From assembly GCA_018658605.1 (NCBI GenBank), contig JABHUV010000262.1, positions 1-35,735 of the forward strand: a stretch of 35,735 bases of DNA. Reading direction: 5' to 3'. The DNA is from Planctomycetaceae bacterium (GTDB lineage Bacteria; Planctomycetota; Planctomycetia; Pirellulales; Pirellulaceae). Shown piece after piece: positions 7,134-14,371 of the stretch. The translations under genes were made by a program, and so were the position numbers. Below the pieces are notes generated by a model. That model did no database searches, had not been told where the DNA came from, and saw only the letters and a program-made list of their open reading frames with translations. Position 1 is the stretch's first letter, and every line of letters begins with the position of its first letter.

Positions 7134-9863
7134 ATGAAAAGTCGCTTATCGATTTTTATTGGTTTGTTGGTGGGGTTGAGTCTGTTAGCAGTCTCGGCAG
7201 AAGCGGTGGATACCATTCTACCCTTGCCAAGCCGATTTTCTGATACCGACATTGATGAAGTACCAGATTTTCAAAAGCATGTGGTACCGCTTTTGAGTCG
7301 TTTAGGGTGTAATGGCCGCGCGTGCCATGGTTCCTTTCAGGGTCGAGGTGATTTTCGTTTGTCGTTGTTTGGTTACGACTTTGCAACGGACTTCAAGGAG
7401 TTAAATAATCCTGATAGCCCTCGTATTGATACAGTGGATTCTGAGGCGAGCTTAATTCTAACGATGCCGACCGATGCGGATGTTCATGGCGGCGGTAAGC
7501 GATTTGATCCCGCTGGTTGGGAATATCGCGTTTTACACAATTGGATTCAGGGTGGTGCTGCCTTTGATGGAGATAAGGTAGCCAAGCTAAATCGTTTGGA
7601 AATTAGCCCGACGGAAATCCAGTTTTCAGCTACAGGCGAAGTGGAACAGTTGACCGTGATTGCTGTGTGGCAAGATGGGTCGCGAGAAGATGTCACTCCA
7701 TTAGTGCGGTTTACTACTAATGATAAAGTGATAGCAGCGGTTGATGAAAACGGTTTACTTACCGCCGGCAGTGGCACGGGTGATACGCATGTGGTGATCG
7801 CTTATGACAAAGCTGTGGTACCGATTCCGGTATTGCGGCCCGTGAGCAAACTTACCGGTCGACGATATCCAAATGTTGAAACACCGACCCGCGTGGACGA
7901 ATTAGTTGTTGAAAAACTTCGCAAATTAGGCATTGTGCCAGCGGCCTTGTCTACGGATGCGGAATTCCTTCGCCGTTTGTCACTCGATCTTACAGGTACC
8001 TTACCAACAGCCGCAGCCGTCGAGGAATTCTTGGAAGATACGTCTGCGAAGAAACGATCCAAAAAAATTGATGAGTTATTAGAAACTCCGGCCTATGCGG
8101 CTTGGTGGGCTACCAAATTATGTGACTTTACAGGCAACAACGATCAACAATTAGTCAATACGTCTCCCGTACGCAATGCACCCGGTGAAATTTGGTATCG
8201 GTGGGTCGAGCAACGGATTGCTAAGAACATGCCCTATGATGAACTAGCTGCGGGCATCATTTTAGCGACATCGAGAAAACCAAATCAATCCTACGTTGAC
8301 TATTGTAAAGACATGACCGAATTGCATGGTGTTGACCGCGATCAAAAAATTTCCCAAATGGAAACGATGCCATATTATTGGGCTCGACGTGAGTTTCGTA
8401 ACCCACCTGAACGGGCGATAAGCTTTGCCTATGCGTTTATGGGGATCCGCATTCAATGTGCGCAATGCCACAAACATCCATTTGATGTGTGGTCCAAGCA
8501 GGATTTCGCAGAATTCTCAACCTTCTTCTCGGGTGTTGTTTTCGGTAATACGCCGGTGGGAGAGGATCGCAAGGTCTATCAAAATATGCTGAAGGATTTA
8601 GGCTTGAACACATTGCGCGGAGGGGAATTAAGGCGTGAGCTTACTAATAAAATACGAGCGGGCGAGACGGTACCGTTTCCCACGTTGTACACACGTGGTC
8701 CTCGCAAAGTAGATGAGAATGGACGGTCTAGTGGTTCCGTATTGACGGAAGCTTCTATTCTGGGGGGTGATGTTATCCAGTTCCAGCGAGATCAGGATGT
8801 ACGTGAACCGCTGATGCAATGGTTGCGTTCCAAAGAGAATCCCTATTTTGCAAAAGCGTTTGTTAATCGAGTGTGGGCCAATTATTTTAACGTCGGCATT
8901 GTCGATCCCCCAGACGATCTTAGTTTGGCAAATCCACCTAGCAACGCAGCGCTGCTTGAATACCTGACACAAGGATTTTTGGATCATGATTTTGATATTA
9001 AATGGTTGCAGCGGGAAATAATTAACAGTCGTACGTATCAATTGAGTTGGCAAACTAATGAAACCAATCAAGATGATAATCGTCACTATAGTCATCAAGT
9101 TCCACGCCGCTTGCCGGCCGAAGTCACGGTTGATGCAATTGCCATGGCAACAGCTTCTGATCAAGAAGCTCAGCGGTTACAGGCAGAAATGAAGGGCCGA
9201 GCGATTTCAATCGCTTCATCCAGCGAACGGTTTTTGCAAGGTAATAATTCAAGTACATTTGGTTTGATGGTGTTTGGACGCTCGACTCGTGAAAGTAGTT
9301 GCGAATGTGACCGCAGCGAGGACCCTACTTTATTGCAGACGGTCTATTTGCAGAACGACCAAGATGTCTATCGTTTATTGGATCGCCGCAATACAGGGTG
9401 GTTGTACCAAGTTTCGCAGGAAAACAAGTGGGCTATGACCGGAGTTGGTCGCGCAAATAATAGCTTAAATTCAACATCCAAAAAGCCGCCAGCAAACTAT
9501 GCACAATTGATGCAGAGTCTAGAGAAACGGATCGCTTATTCTCGAAAACAGGGCAACGCCGCCTTGGTTAAATCATTACAAGAACGACGTAGAGTGTACG
9601 TGCAGCGATTTGGACTACCAAATTCAGCTGACCAACAAGAGCCTGCTGAAGATAACTCAAACGATGAAAACATCGTGCGGCAGGTGCTTGGTGCGGATGA
9701 AATCGTCAAGCAGGCGTATTTGCGAACACTTAGCCGCTATCCGAATGAACAGGAATTGGCGAAGTGCGTTAAGTATATTAATGAATCGGAAGATACGATA
9801 AATGGTGTCCGCGGAGTGTTGTGGGCATTACTAAATACAAAAGAATTTGTTGTTAACCATTAG
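7134..9863 (+). CDS. Exported PSCyt2/PSD1 (DUF1549-DUF1553) protein with Ig-like domain and two c-haem-type motifs
   Basis: I chose ATG 7134 because AAGAAGG lies six bases upstream and a signal peptide follows at once (residues 1-24, ending SAEA); this gives 909 residues. Residues 50-85 hold CNGRACH (C59, C64, H65), a CX4CH motif in place of the usual CXXCH, followed by the family pattern FRLSLFGYD. A bacterial Ig-like (Big_2-type) domain spans about 150-240. DUF1549/PSCyt2 covers about 254-460 and includes CAQCH (C442, C445, H446). DUF1553/PSD1 covers about 556-890 (FVNRVWANYF). These families are abundant in planctomycetes and were first described in Rhodopirellula; the reaction is unknown, although c-type haem binding is expected from the motifs. 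It is followed after 8 nt by its DUF1501 partner. Confidence 0.9.
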   Translation: MKSRLSIFIGLLVGLSLLAVSAEAVDTILPLPSRFSDTDIDEVPDFQKHVVPLLSRLGCNGRACHGSFQGRGDFRLSLFGYDFATDFKELNNPDSPRIDTVDSEASLILTMPTDADVHGGGKRFDPAGWEYRVLHNWIQGGAAFDGDKVAKLNRLEISPTEIQFSATGEVEQLTVIAVWQDGSREDVTPLVRFTTNDKVIAAVDENGLLTAGSGTGDTHVVIAYDKAVVPIPVLRPVSKLTGRRYPNVETPTRVDELVVEKLRKLGIVPAALSTDAEFLRRLSLDLTGTLPTAAAVEEFLEDTSAKKRSKKIDELLETPAYAAWWATKLCDFTGNNDQQLVNTSPVRNAPGEIWYRWVEQRIAKNMPYDELAAGIILATSRKPNQSYVDYCKDMTELHGVDRDQKISQMETMPYYWARREFRNPPERAISFAYAFMGIRIQCAQCHKHPFDVWSKQDFAEFSTFFSGVVFGNTPVGEDRKVYQNMLKDLGLNTLRGGELRRELTNKIRAGETVPFPTLYTRGPRKVDENGRSSGSVLTEASILGGDVIQFQRDQDVREPLMQWLRSKENPYFAKAFVNRVWANYFNVGIVDPPDDLSLANPPSNAALLEYLTQGFLDHDFDIKWLQREIINSRTYQLSWQTNETNQDDNRHYSHQVPRRLPAEVTVDAIAMATASDQEAQRLQAEMKGRAISIASSSERFLQGNNSSTFGLMVFGRSTRESSCECDRSEDPTLLQTVYLQNDQDVYRLLDRRNTGWLYQVSQENKWAMTGVGRANNSLNSTSKKPPANYAQLMQSLEKRIAYSRKQGNAALVKSLQERRRVYVQRFGLPNSADQQEPAEDNSNDENIVRQVLGADEIVKQAYLRTLSRYPNEQELAKCVKYINESEDTINGVRGVLWALLNTKEFVVNH

Positions 9864-9871
9864 GGAAAAAC

Positions 9872-11185
9872 ATGACTATTCACAAGACATGTGACGGTGT
9901 ACGCCGGCGCGATTTTTTACAGATTGGTGCAACCGGAATTGCCGGCGTGAATTTGGCCGGCTATTTAAGCATGGCTCAGGCCGATGAAATTGCGGCGTCC
10001 CAAGGAAAAAATGCGATCTTTGTGAACTTGCCAGGTGGCCCTTCCCATATGGACACCTTTGATTTGAAGCCCGATGCACCGGATGAATTTCGTGGGACTT
10101 TTAATCCAATAAAAACCAATGTGGCCGGAATTGAGATTAGTGAGCATCTTCCCAATTTAGCGCAATGTGCGGATAAGTTTGTCGTCTTACGCGGTGTTAG
10201 TCACACGTTGGCCGCTCACCGCTTGGGCAGTGAATATGTGAATACGGGAAACCGGCCAATCGCATCACTCGAATATCCAGGCTATGGCGCCGTCGTAACC
10301 AAGGAACTAACACAATCCTCCGAAACCGAAGATGTGCCACCGTTTGTAGCGATTCCTCGTAGCAATCAACAAGCAGGGTTCTTGGGTGTTCAATATGCAC
10401 CACTCAATACAGGCGCGACACCGCGACCGGGACAACCGTTTTCGGTTCGAGGAGTGACGCTGGGTAGTGGGTTGACGGTGAATGAAGTCACGAAGCGACA
10501 AAACCTGTTGTCCGATTTGGATACGGTGTTTAAGAAAGCCGAGCAGAACAATCAGCTACTCAAAGGCATGAACGAGTTTGACAAACAGGCGCGTGCGATG
10601 ATTACTTCTAAGGCGGCGCGGGAAGCATTTGATATTAATCGCGAACCTGAATCGTATGCCAAAAAGTTTGGCACGACGCCGTTTGGTATGAGTTGTTTGC
10701 TAGCAACACGTTTGGTGGGAGCGGGTGTGAAATTTGTGACGGTCTCCTACGGTGGTTGGGATACACATCGTGATAATTTTACATCGTTGAAAACTCGCCA
10801 GTTACCACCATTTGATCAAGGCCTAGCAGCATTGTTTACAGGCTTAGAAGAAAAGGGCTTGCTAGATTCGACGGTTGTGTATGTGACGGGTGAGTTTGGT
10901 CGAACGCCCAAAATAAATACTAGAACCGCTGAAGGTGGCCGCGATCACTATCCACGCTGTATGTTCATGTTACTCGCGGGAGGCGGAATTCAAGGCGGTC
11001 AAGTAATCGGCAAGAGTGATGCGAAAGCGACCGCACCGGCCGATGCAGGCATTTCTCCCGACGATGTCGCTGCTACCTTTTACCAAGCAATGGGAATTGA
11101 CCATACCAAGGAATATGAAAGTGGCACGGGTCGGCCGATCACTATTGTCCGTAACGGTACACCCATTAAACAAGCTTTTGCTTAA
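9872..11185 (+). CDS. DUF1501 protein (alkaline phosphatase/sulfatase-like fold), Tat-exported
   Basis: The product is 437 residues. The N-terminus RRRDFLQIG at residues 11-19 is a twin-arginine signal, followed by a hydrophobic stretch ending at SMAQA, so it should be exported folded. DUF1501 family landmarks follow: NLPGGPSHMDTFDLKP, LRGVSHTLAAHRLGSEY, GGWDTHRDNF, TGEFGRTPKI and GGRDHYPRCMFMLLAGGG. The family is distantly related to the alkaline phosphatase superfamily, and the conserved Asp, His and Glu residues in these motifs are the likely metal ligands. The substrate is unknown. AGGG lies seven bases before ATG. The gene follows the DUF1549 gene by 8 nt and ends before a strong terminator, so the pair forms a two-gene operon. 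Confidence 0.9.
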   Translation: MTIHKTCDGVRRRDFLQIGATGIAGVNLAGYLSMAQADEIAASQGKNAIFVNLPGGPSHMDTFDLKPDAPDEFRGTFNPIKTNVAGIEISEHLPNLAQCADKFVVLRGVSHTLAAHRLGSEYVNTGNRPIASLEYPGYGAVVTKELTQSSETEDVPPFVAIPRSNQQAGFLGVQYAPLNTGATPRPGQPFSVRGVTLGSGLTVNEVTKRQNLLSDLDTVFKKAEQNNQLLKGMNEFDKQARAMITSKAAREAFDINREPESYAKKFGTTPFGMSCLLATRLVGAGVKFVTVSYGGWDTHRDNFTSLKTRQLPPFDQGLAALFTGLEEKGLLDSTVVYVTGEFGRTPKINTRTAEGGRDHYPRCMFMLLAGGGIQGGQVIGKSDAKATAPADAGISPDDVAATFYQAMGIDHTKEYESGTGRPITIVRNGTPIKQAFA

Positions 11186-11223
11186 CACCCGCGAAAAATC
11201 GATGTCACAGCCGTGACGCTATT

Positions 11224-11263
11224 GAACCAAATGTCAGCAGTGATGACATTTGGTTCTTTTTTT
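11224..11263 (+). terminator. Intrinsic terminator after the first DUF1549-DUF1501 pair
   Basis: A perfect 13-bp stem, GAACCAAATGTCA (11224-11236) with TGACATTTGGTTC (11244-11256), has a 7-base loop and is followed by TTTTTTT (11257-11263). It lies 39 bp after the DUF1501 stop codon. Confidence 0.93.
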
Positions 11264-11347
11264 GATTTCACGCCGGATAACTTCACCTTTCATTCTCTTA
11301 AGTGATAGAGGTATCTTTTTTACTCTTAAGAAAGCGAGTGATTGGTT

Positions 11348-11788
11348 ATGCGTGTTTTCCAAAATAAAAATTGGTGGTTTGACTGTGGGTGGAGTGGCGT
11401 GATATTGTTCGCAGTGGTTGCGGCAATTGGCGCGACAGGGATTACTTGCGGACAGCGACCATCGATTCCAGAGACGAAAAGCCAAGTTACTCAACAGTAT
11501 TCGATTGATTTAGGCAATAAACGTCAAGCAGTGGAGGAAGTCGTACAGTCAGCCCCCGCTGTTCAAACGCCAGCACCGAAAAAATTTTCGGGTCGGTTGC
11601 CGACGTATTACTCTAAAATCGTCAATGATCAACAACGACAATATATTTATTTGCTGCAATGGCGATATGAACAGGAAATTCGCAAATACGAAGCGCATCT
11701 GAAGAAGTTAGTTTTGCACCGCGACAAAATGATCTACAACGTGTTGTCACCTCAACAAAAAGAACAACTCAAAAAATTACAACAGTAG
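11348..11788 (+). CDS. Small membrane-anchored or secreted protein with C-terminal helical (coiled-coil) domain
   Basis: ATG 11348 gives 146 residues; an upstream in-frame TTG at 11342 adds only two. One hydrophobic segment (about residues 18-36, WSGVILFAVVAAIGATGIT) is a signal anchor or signal peptide; the following cysteine lacks a good lipobox. A low-complexity linker leads to a charged helical region (about 85-146) with LPTYYSKIVNDQQRQYIYLL, a heptad-like middle part and SPQQKEQLKKL near the end. Planctomycete hypotheticals with an LP.YY...D.QR start and an L.P.Q...L.. end share this look, as do Spy/CpxP-type periplasmic helical proteins in a general way. The function is unknown. It converges with the membrane gene at 11857. 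Confidence 0.65.
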   Translation: MRVFQNKNWWFDCGWSGVILFAVVAAIGATGITCGQRPSIPETKSQVTQQYSIDLGNKRQAVEEVVQSAPAVQTPAPKKFSGRLPTYYSKIVNDQQRQYIYLLQWRYEQEIRKYEAHLKKLVLHRDKMIYNVLSPQQKEQLKKLQQ

Positions 11789-11856
11789 TCGTTGCCAAGC
11801 CAGATTGCCCTTGGGTTCCTAATTGTGCGTGGGCCGCGGCTGCGATCCAAACTCAC

Positions 11857-12714
11857 CTACGAATTTAGTCGCTGGTCGATCCAAGCTTGGTTAACGAATT
11901 TGCGCATCAAGTTCCAGAAGTTGAGATGGAGGATGCGTTGGGTATCCGCAGGTAACGTATCCGGCAGGGGTGTGCCGTCTGCAGCGGTAAATCCACGCCA
12001 CTCTAGTCGCAGGTCCCAATCGTTCATTTTCGCGGTGACGTTGATACGTTCTCGTATTCGCAATGCCCACATGCCACCAAACATGTCGCGATAATCGAGC
12101 CAAACCCGATTTTCCGCTCGCATCTTACTTCGATCTGGTTTGCGTAAAGCCAATATGGTAATGAGTGCTGCAATTGCGAAACCCAAACCCCACGGTACCA
12201 TTTCCGTGGATTGGAACTGTAACCAACTTGGTAAGTGCGCGTTAACCAAGGAAAATTGAGCACAAGCGATGAGGATTCCACAGATCCAAAACCGACCTAG
12301 AATAATATTCATGCTCGACACGAATATGAGAATTATCATAAACCAGGCTCGGATTCCCTGTGTATCATAATTTTGGCCGGGCCTAACAATAACTGCTTCC
12401 AGTGCAGGCAAAACTAGAATGAGCCAAAGGGTGATTACAACCATTTCCCACATTCGGTTTTGTGGGCGTCGAGCGCCCAATAAGGACATAAAAGGGCAGA
12501 AGATCAAGGAGTGTGCACTGTATTGAATAGCCTTATGCCAATGACGATCCGTTGCGGATAGTCCTTCATTTGGGATTAGATGAACCACAACAATTGCCCA
12601 AATTGCAGTTACTAGCCAGCACCAAGGTGATATAAGTGTTGTCCCTCGGAGTCGCGGCAACGCCGCGACTAATAACGCGGTGGCAATCAAAGCTAAGACG
12701 ATCCCGATATTCAT
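11857..12714 (-). CDS. Hypothetical polytopic membrane protein with cytoplasmic C-terminal tail
   Basis: This 285-residue protein has about seven hydrophobic segments in the first ~195 residues (for example IGIVLALIATALLVAALP, CWLVTAIWAIVVVHLIP, VVITLWLILVLPALEAVIV, WGLGFAIAALITILAL). A hydrophilic C-terminus of about 90 residues follows (RMRERI-type basic/acidic mix, LEWRGFTAADGTPLPDTLP). I do not recognise a named family; planctomycete genomes carry similar conserved membrane hypotheticals. No clear Shine-Dalgarno precedes the ATG. It is divergent from the LRR gene at 12941 and convergent with the small gene at 11348, so context gives no role. Confidence 0.65.
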   Translation of the reverse strand: MNIGIVLALIATALLVAALPRLRGTTLISPWCWLVTAIWAIVVVHLIPNEGLSATDRHWHKAIQYSAHSLIFCPFMSLLGARRPQNRMWEMVVITLWLILVLPALEAVIVRPGQNYDTQGIRAWFMIILIFVSSMNIILGRFWICGILIACAQFSLVNAHLPSWLQFQSTEMVPWGLGFAIAALITILALRKPDRSKMRAENRVWLDYRDMFGGMWALRIRERINVTAKMNDWDLRLEWRGFTAADGTPLPDTLPADTQRILHLNFWNLMRKFVNQAWIDQRLNS

Positions 12715-12828
12715 TGTTAATTACTTGTCTCCACCTGTCCCGGAGGGATCAATGCTCCTGTCAACCGTTGTAACCCGTAGAGCTTTAAGACGCATTCGTA
12801 TATATAGGTTTCATGTATATTCTTCTCA

Positions 12829-12857
12829 TTGAATCTACCATTGTTCGTGATTATGAT
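12829..12857 (+). promoter_or_regulatory. Candidate sigma-70 promoter for the LRR lipoprotein gene
   Basis: TTGAAT (12829-12834) and TATGAT (12852-12857) are spaced by exactly 17 bp, predicting a start near 12864 and a leader of about 77 nt to the ATG at 12941. The surrounding DNA is AT-rich, so chance is possible. Confidence 0.38.
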
Positions 12858-12940
12858 AAACTCTTGCGACTCGCATATCGTACTAACCCTATTGATTCAA
12901 TTACCTAATCTCTCATTTATCACGAAACGAAGAAATTATA

Positions 12941-14296
12941 ATGGTTCGAATGTTTTCACAATCAACACTGGCATTTAAGCATCCATCATGTTTCCGGTTG
13001 ATGATTTTATCAATGTTATTGGTTTGCGGGTGTACCGACGTTTCAACTGAAACCTCTAATGTGGCAACAGGTGATACGCCAATCGTGAATCAACCTGTTC
13101 CCGCTGAACCACGCCCGGCAGACAATACCGCAGCGATCACGAAAATAGAAGACATGTATGGCGAAGTTTTCAAAGCGGACGATGGCATTGTTAACTTTGT
13201 AGATTTTGGAGGCGCGTTTGGTGAAAGTGTCGATTTGAGTGTGTTGTCCGGAGTTCCTTACGTAGAGCGATTAGTACTCAACGGTGCTAGTGTCTCGGAT
13301 GATGATCTAGTACACCTCAAGGAATTAAAACATCTCAAAATCCTCGATTTAGGTGAAACGCGAGTTTCTGATGTAGGCATGTTGACTCTCAAGTTTGTGA
13401 AGTCATTAGAAGAAATAAATCTCCAACGTACCGATATCACCGACGTAGGTTTTGGCCATTTGTTAGAGCTCCCAAAATTGCGACGATTCAAGATGGTTCG
13501 TTGTAAGATATCCGATACAGGTTTGGCACTCGTCAAAAATCGCACGGATATTATTGTACTAGATCTCAAAGAATGTATTAACGTTTCTGATGTAGGACTT
13601 GCCCATCTAGCAGGTGTTAAAGACTTGAAGTTCTTACGCGTTTGGGGTTCGCAAATTACTGACCAAGGTATGGCTCATCTTGTTGGTCTTACCAAACTAG
13701 TGCATTTGGGCTTAGATGACACTAAAGTCGGTGATGCAGGCATGGTATCGATTGGTAAACTCAGAAACTTACAAAATCTAGAGTTGTATCAAACCGGCAT
13801 CACGAGCGCCGGAATACAGCATATTGCTGGGCTACATAAATTACAATACCTCAAGGTGCGTGGAACGCTCGTCGGTTCACCAGCCATGTCTGCCTTGGCG
13901 AATATGACTGCATTGAAACGCCTTGACCTGAGTGAAACTCAAGTCGGTGATGCGGGACTGGCGGATCTATGCAAGCTAATCAGTATTGAAGACTTAAATC
14001 TGTGGGCGACTCAAGTCACCGACGCAGGTTTAAATCATTTGACGAGTTTAACAAACCTCACAACACTAAATTTAGACCAAACCGAAGTCGGTGATGGGGG
14101 ATTGGAACTGGTTGGCAAGCTGTTAACGCTTAAAACTCTCATCCTCCGCTCAACGCAAATCACGGATGACGGCATCGAACATTTGTTAACTCTGACAAAC
14201 CTAGAAGATCTTAATGTCGAGTTTTGCACGAGTCTCGGAGATACAGGCAAAATGTTGATCCAAGAAAAACTACCCAACGTGGTCCTCACGCAATAA
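12941..14296 (+). CDS. Leucine-rich-repeat lipoprotein
   Basis: This 451-residue protein has a hydrophobic N-terminus ending VCGC (C31), a likely lipoprotein signal. A Ser/Thr/Pro-rich spacer to about residue 65 follows. The remainder is an array of about 14 LRRs of roughly 24 residues with the pattern L..L.L..T.I.D.GL..L (for example LDLGETRVSDVGMLTL, LNLWATQVTDAGLNHL, LNLDQTEVGDGGLELV, LILRSTQITDDGIEHL). The repeat type is the ribonuclease-inhibitor/AMN1-like one common in planctomycete surface proteins. It ends with a cap, DTGKMLIQEKLPNVVLTQ. LRR arrays bind proteins; the ligand is unknown. ATG 12941 was chosen, with AG-rich GAAGAAAT upstream; a second ATG at 12950 is possible. A candidate promoter lies at 12829-12857. 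Confidence 0.85.
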   Translation: MVRMFSQSTLAFKHPSCFRLMILSMLLVCGCTDVSTETSNVATGDTPIVNQPVPAEPRPADNTAAITKIEDMYGEVFKADDGIVNFVDFGGAFGESVDLSVLSGVPYVERLVLNGASVSDDDLVHLKELKHLKILDLGETRVSDVGMLTLKFVKSLEEINLQRTDITDVGFGHLLELPKLRRFKMVRCKISDTGLALVKNRTDIIVLDLKECINVSDVGLAHLAGVKDLKFLRVWGSQITDQGMAHLVGLTKLVHLGLDDTKVGDAGMVSIGKLRNLQNLELYQTGITSAGIQHIAGLHKLQYLKVRGTLVGSPAMSALANMTALKRLDLSETQVGDAGLADLCKLISIEDLNLWATQVTDAGLNHLTSLTNLTTLNLDQTEVGDGGLELVGKLLTLKTLILRSTQITDDGIEHLLTLTNLEDLNVEFCTSLGDTGKMLIQEKLPNVVLTQ

Positions 14297-14371
14297 GCCC
14301 TCAACTATCCAACGCTTGTAGAACTCAATACATGCTTTTCCACCCATTTTTTGAACCGAACTGAAGAATCC

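Noticed and set aside
8628..9164. 178-residue minus-strand ORF inside the first DUF1549 gene
   Set aside because: It lies fully opposite a conserved coding region and resembles no known protein.
11295..11330. Two copies of CTCTTAAG 28 bp apart before the small gene at 11348
   Set aside because: They are short AT-rich repeats with no further structure; chance is likely.
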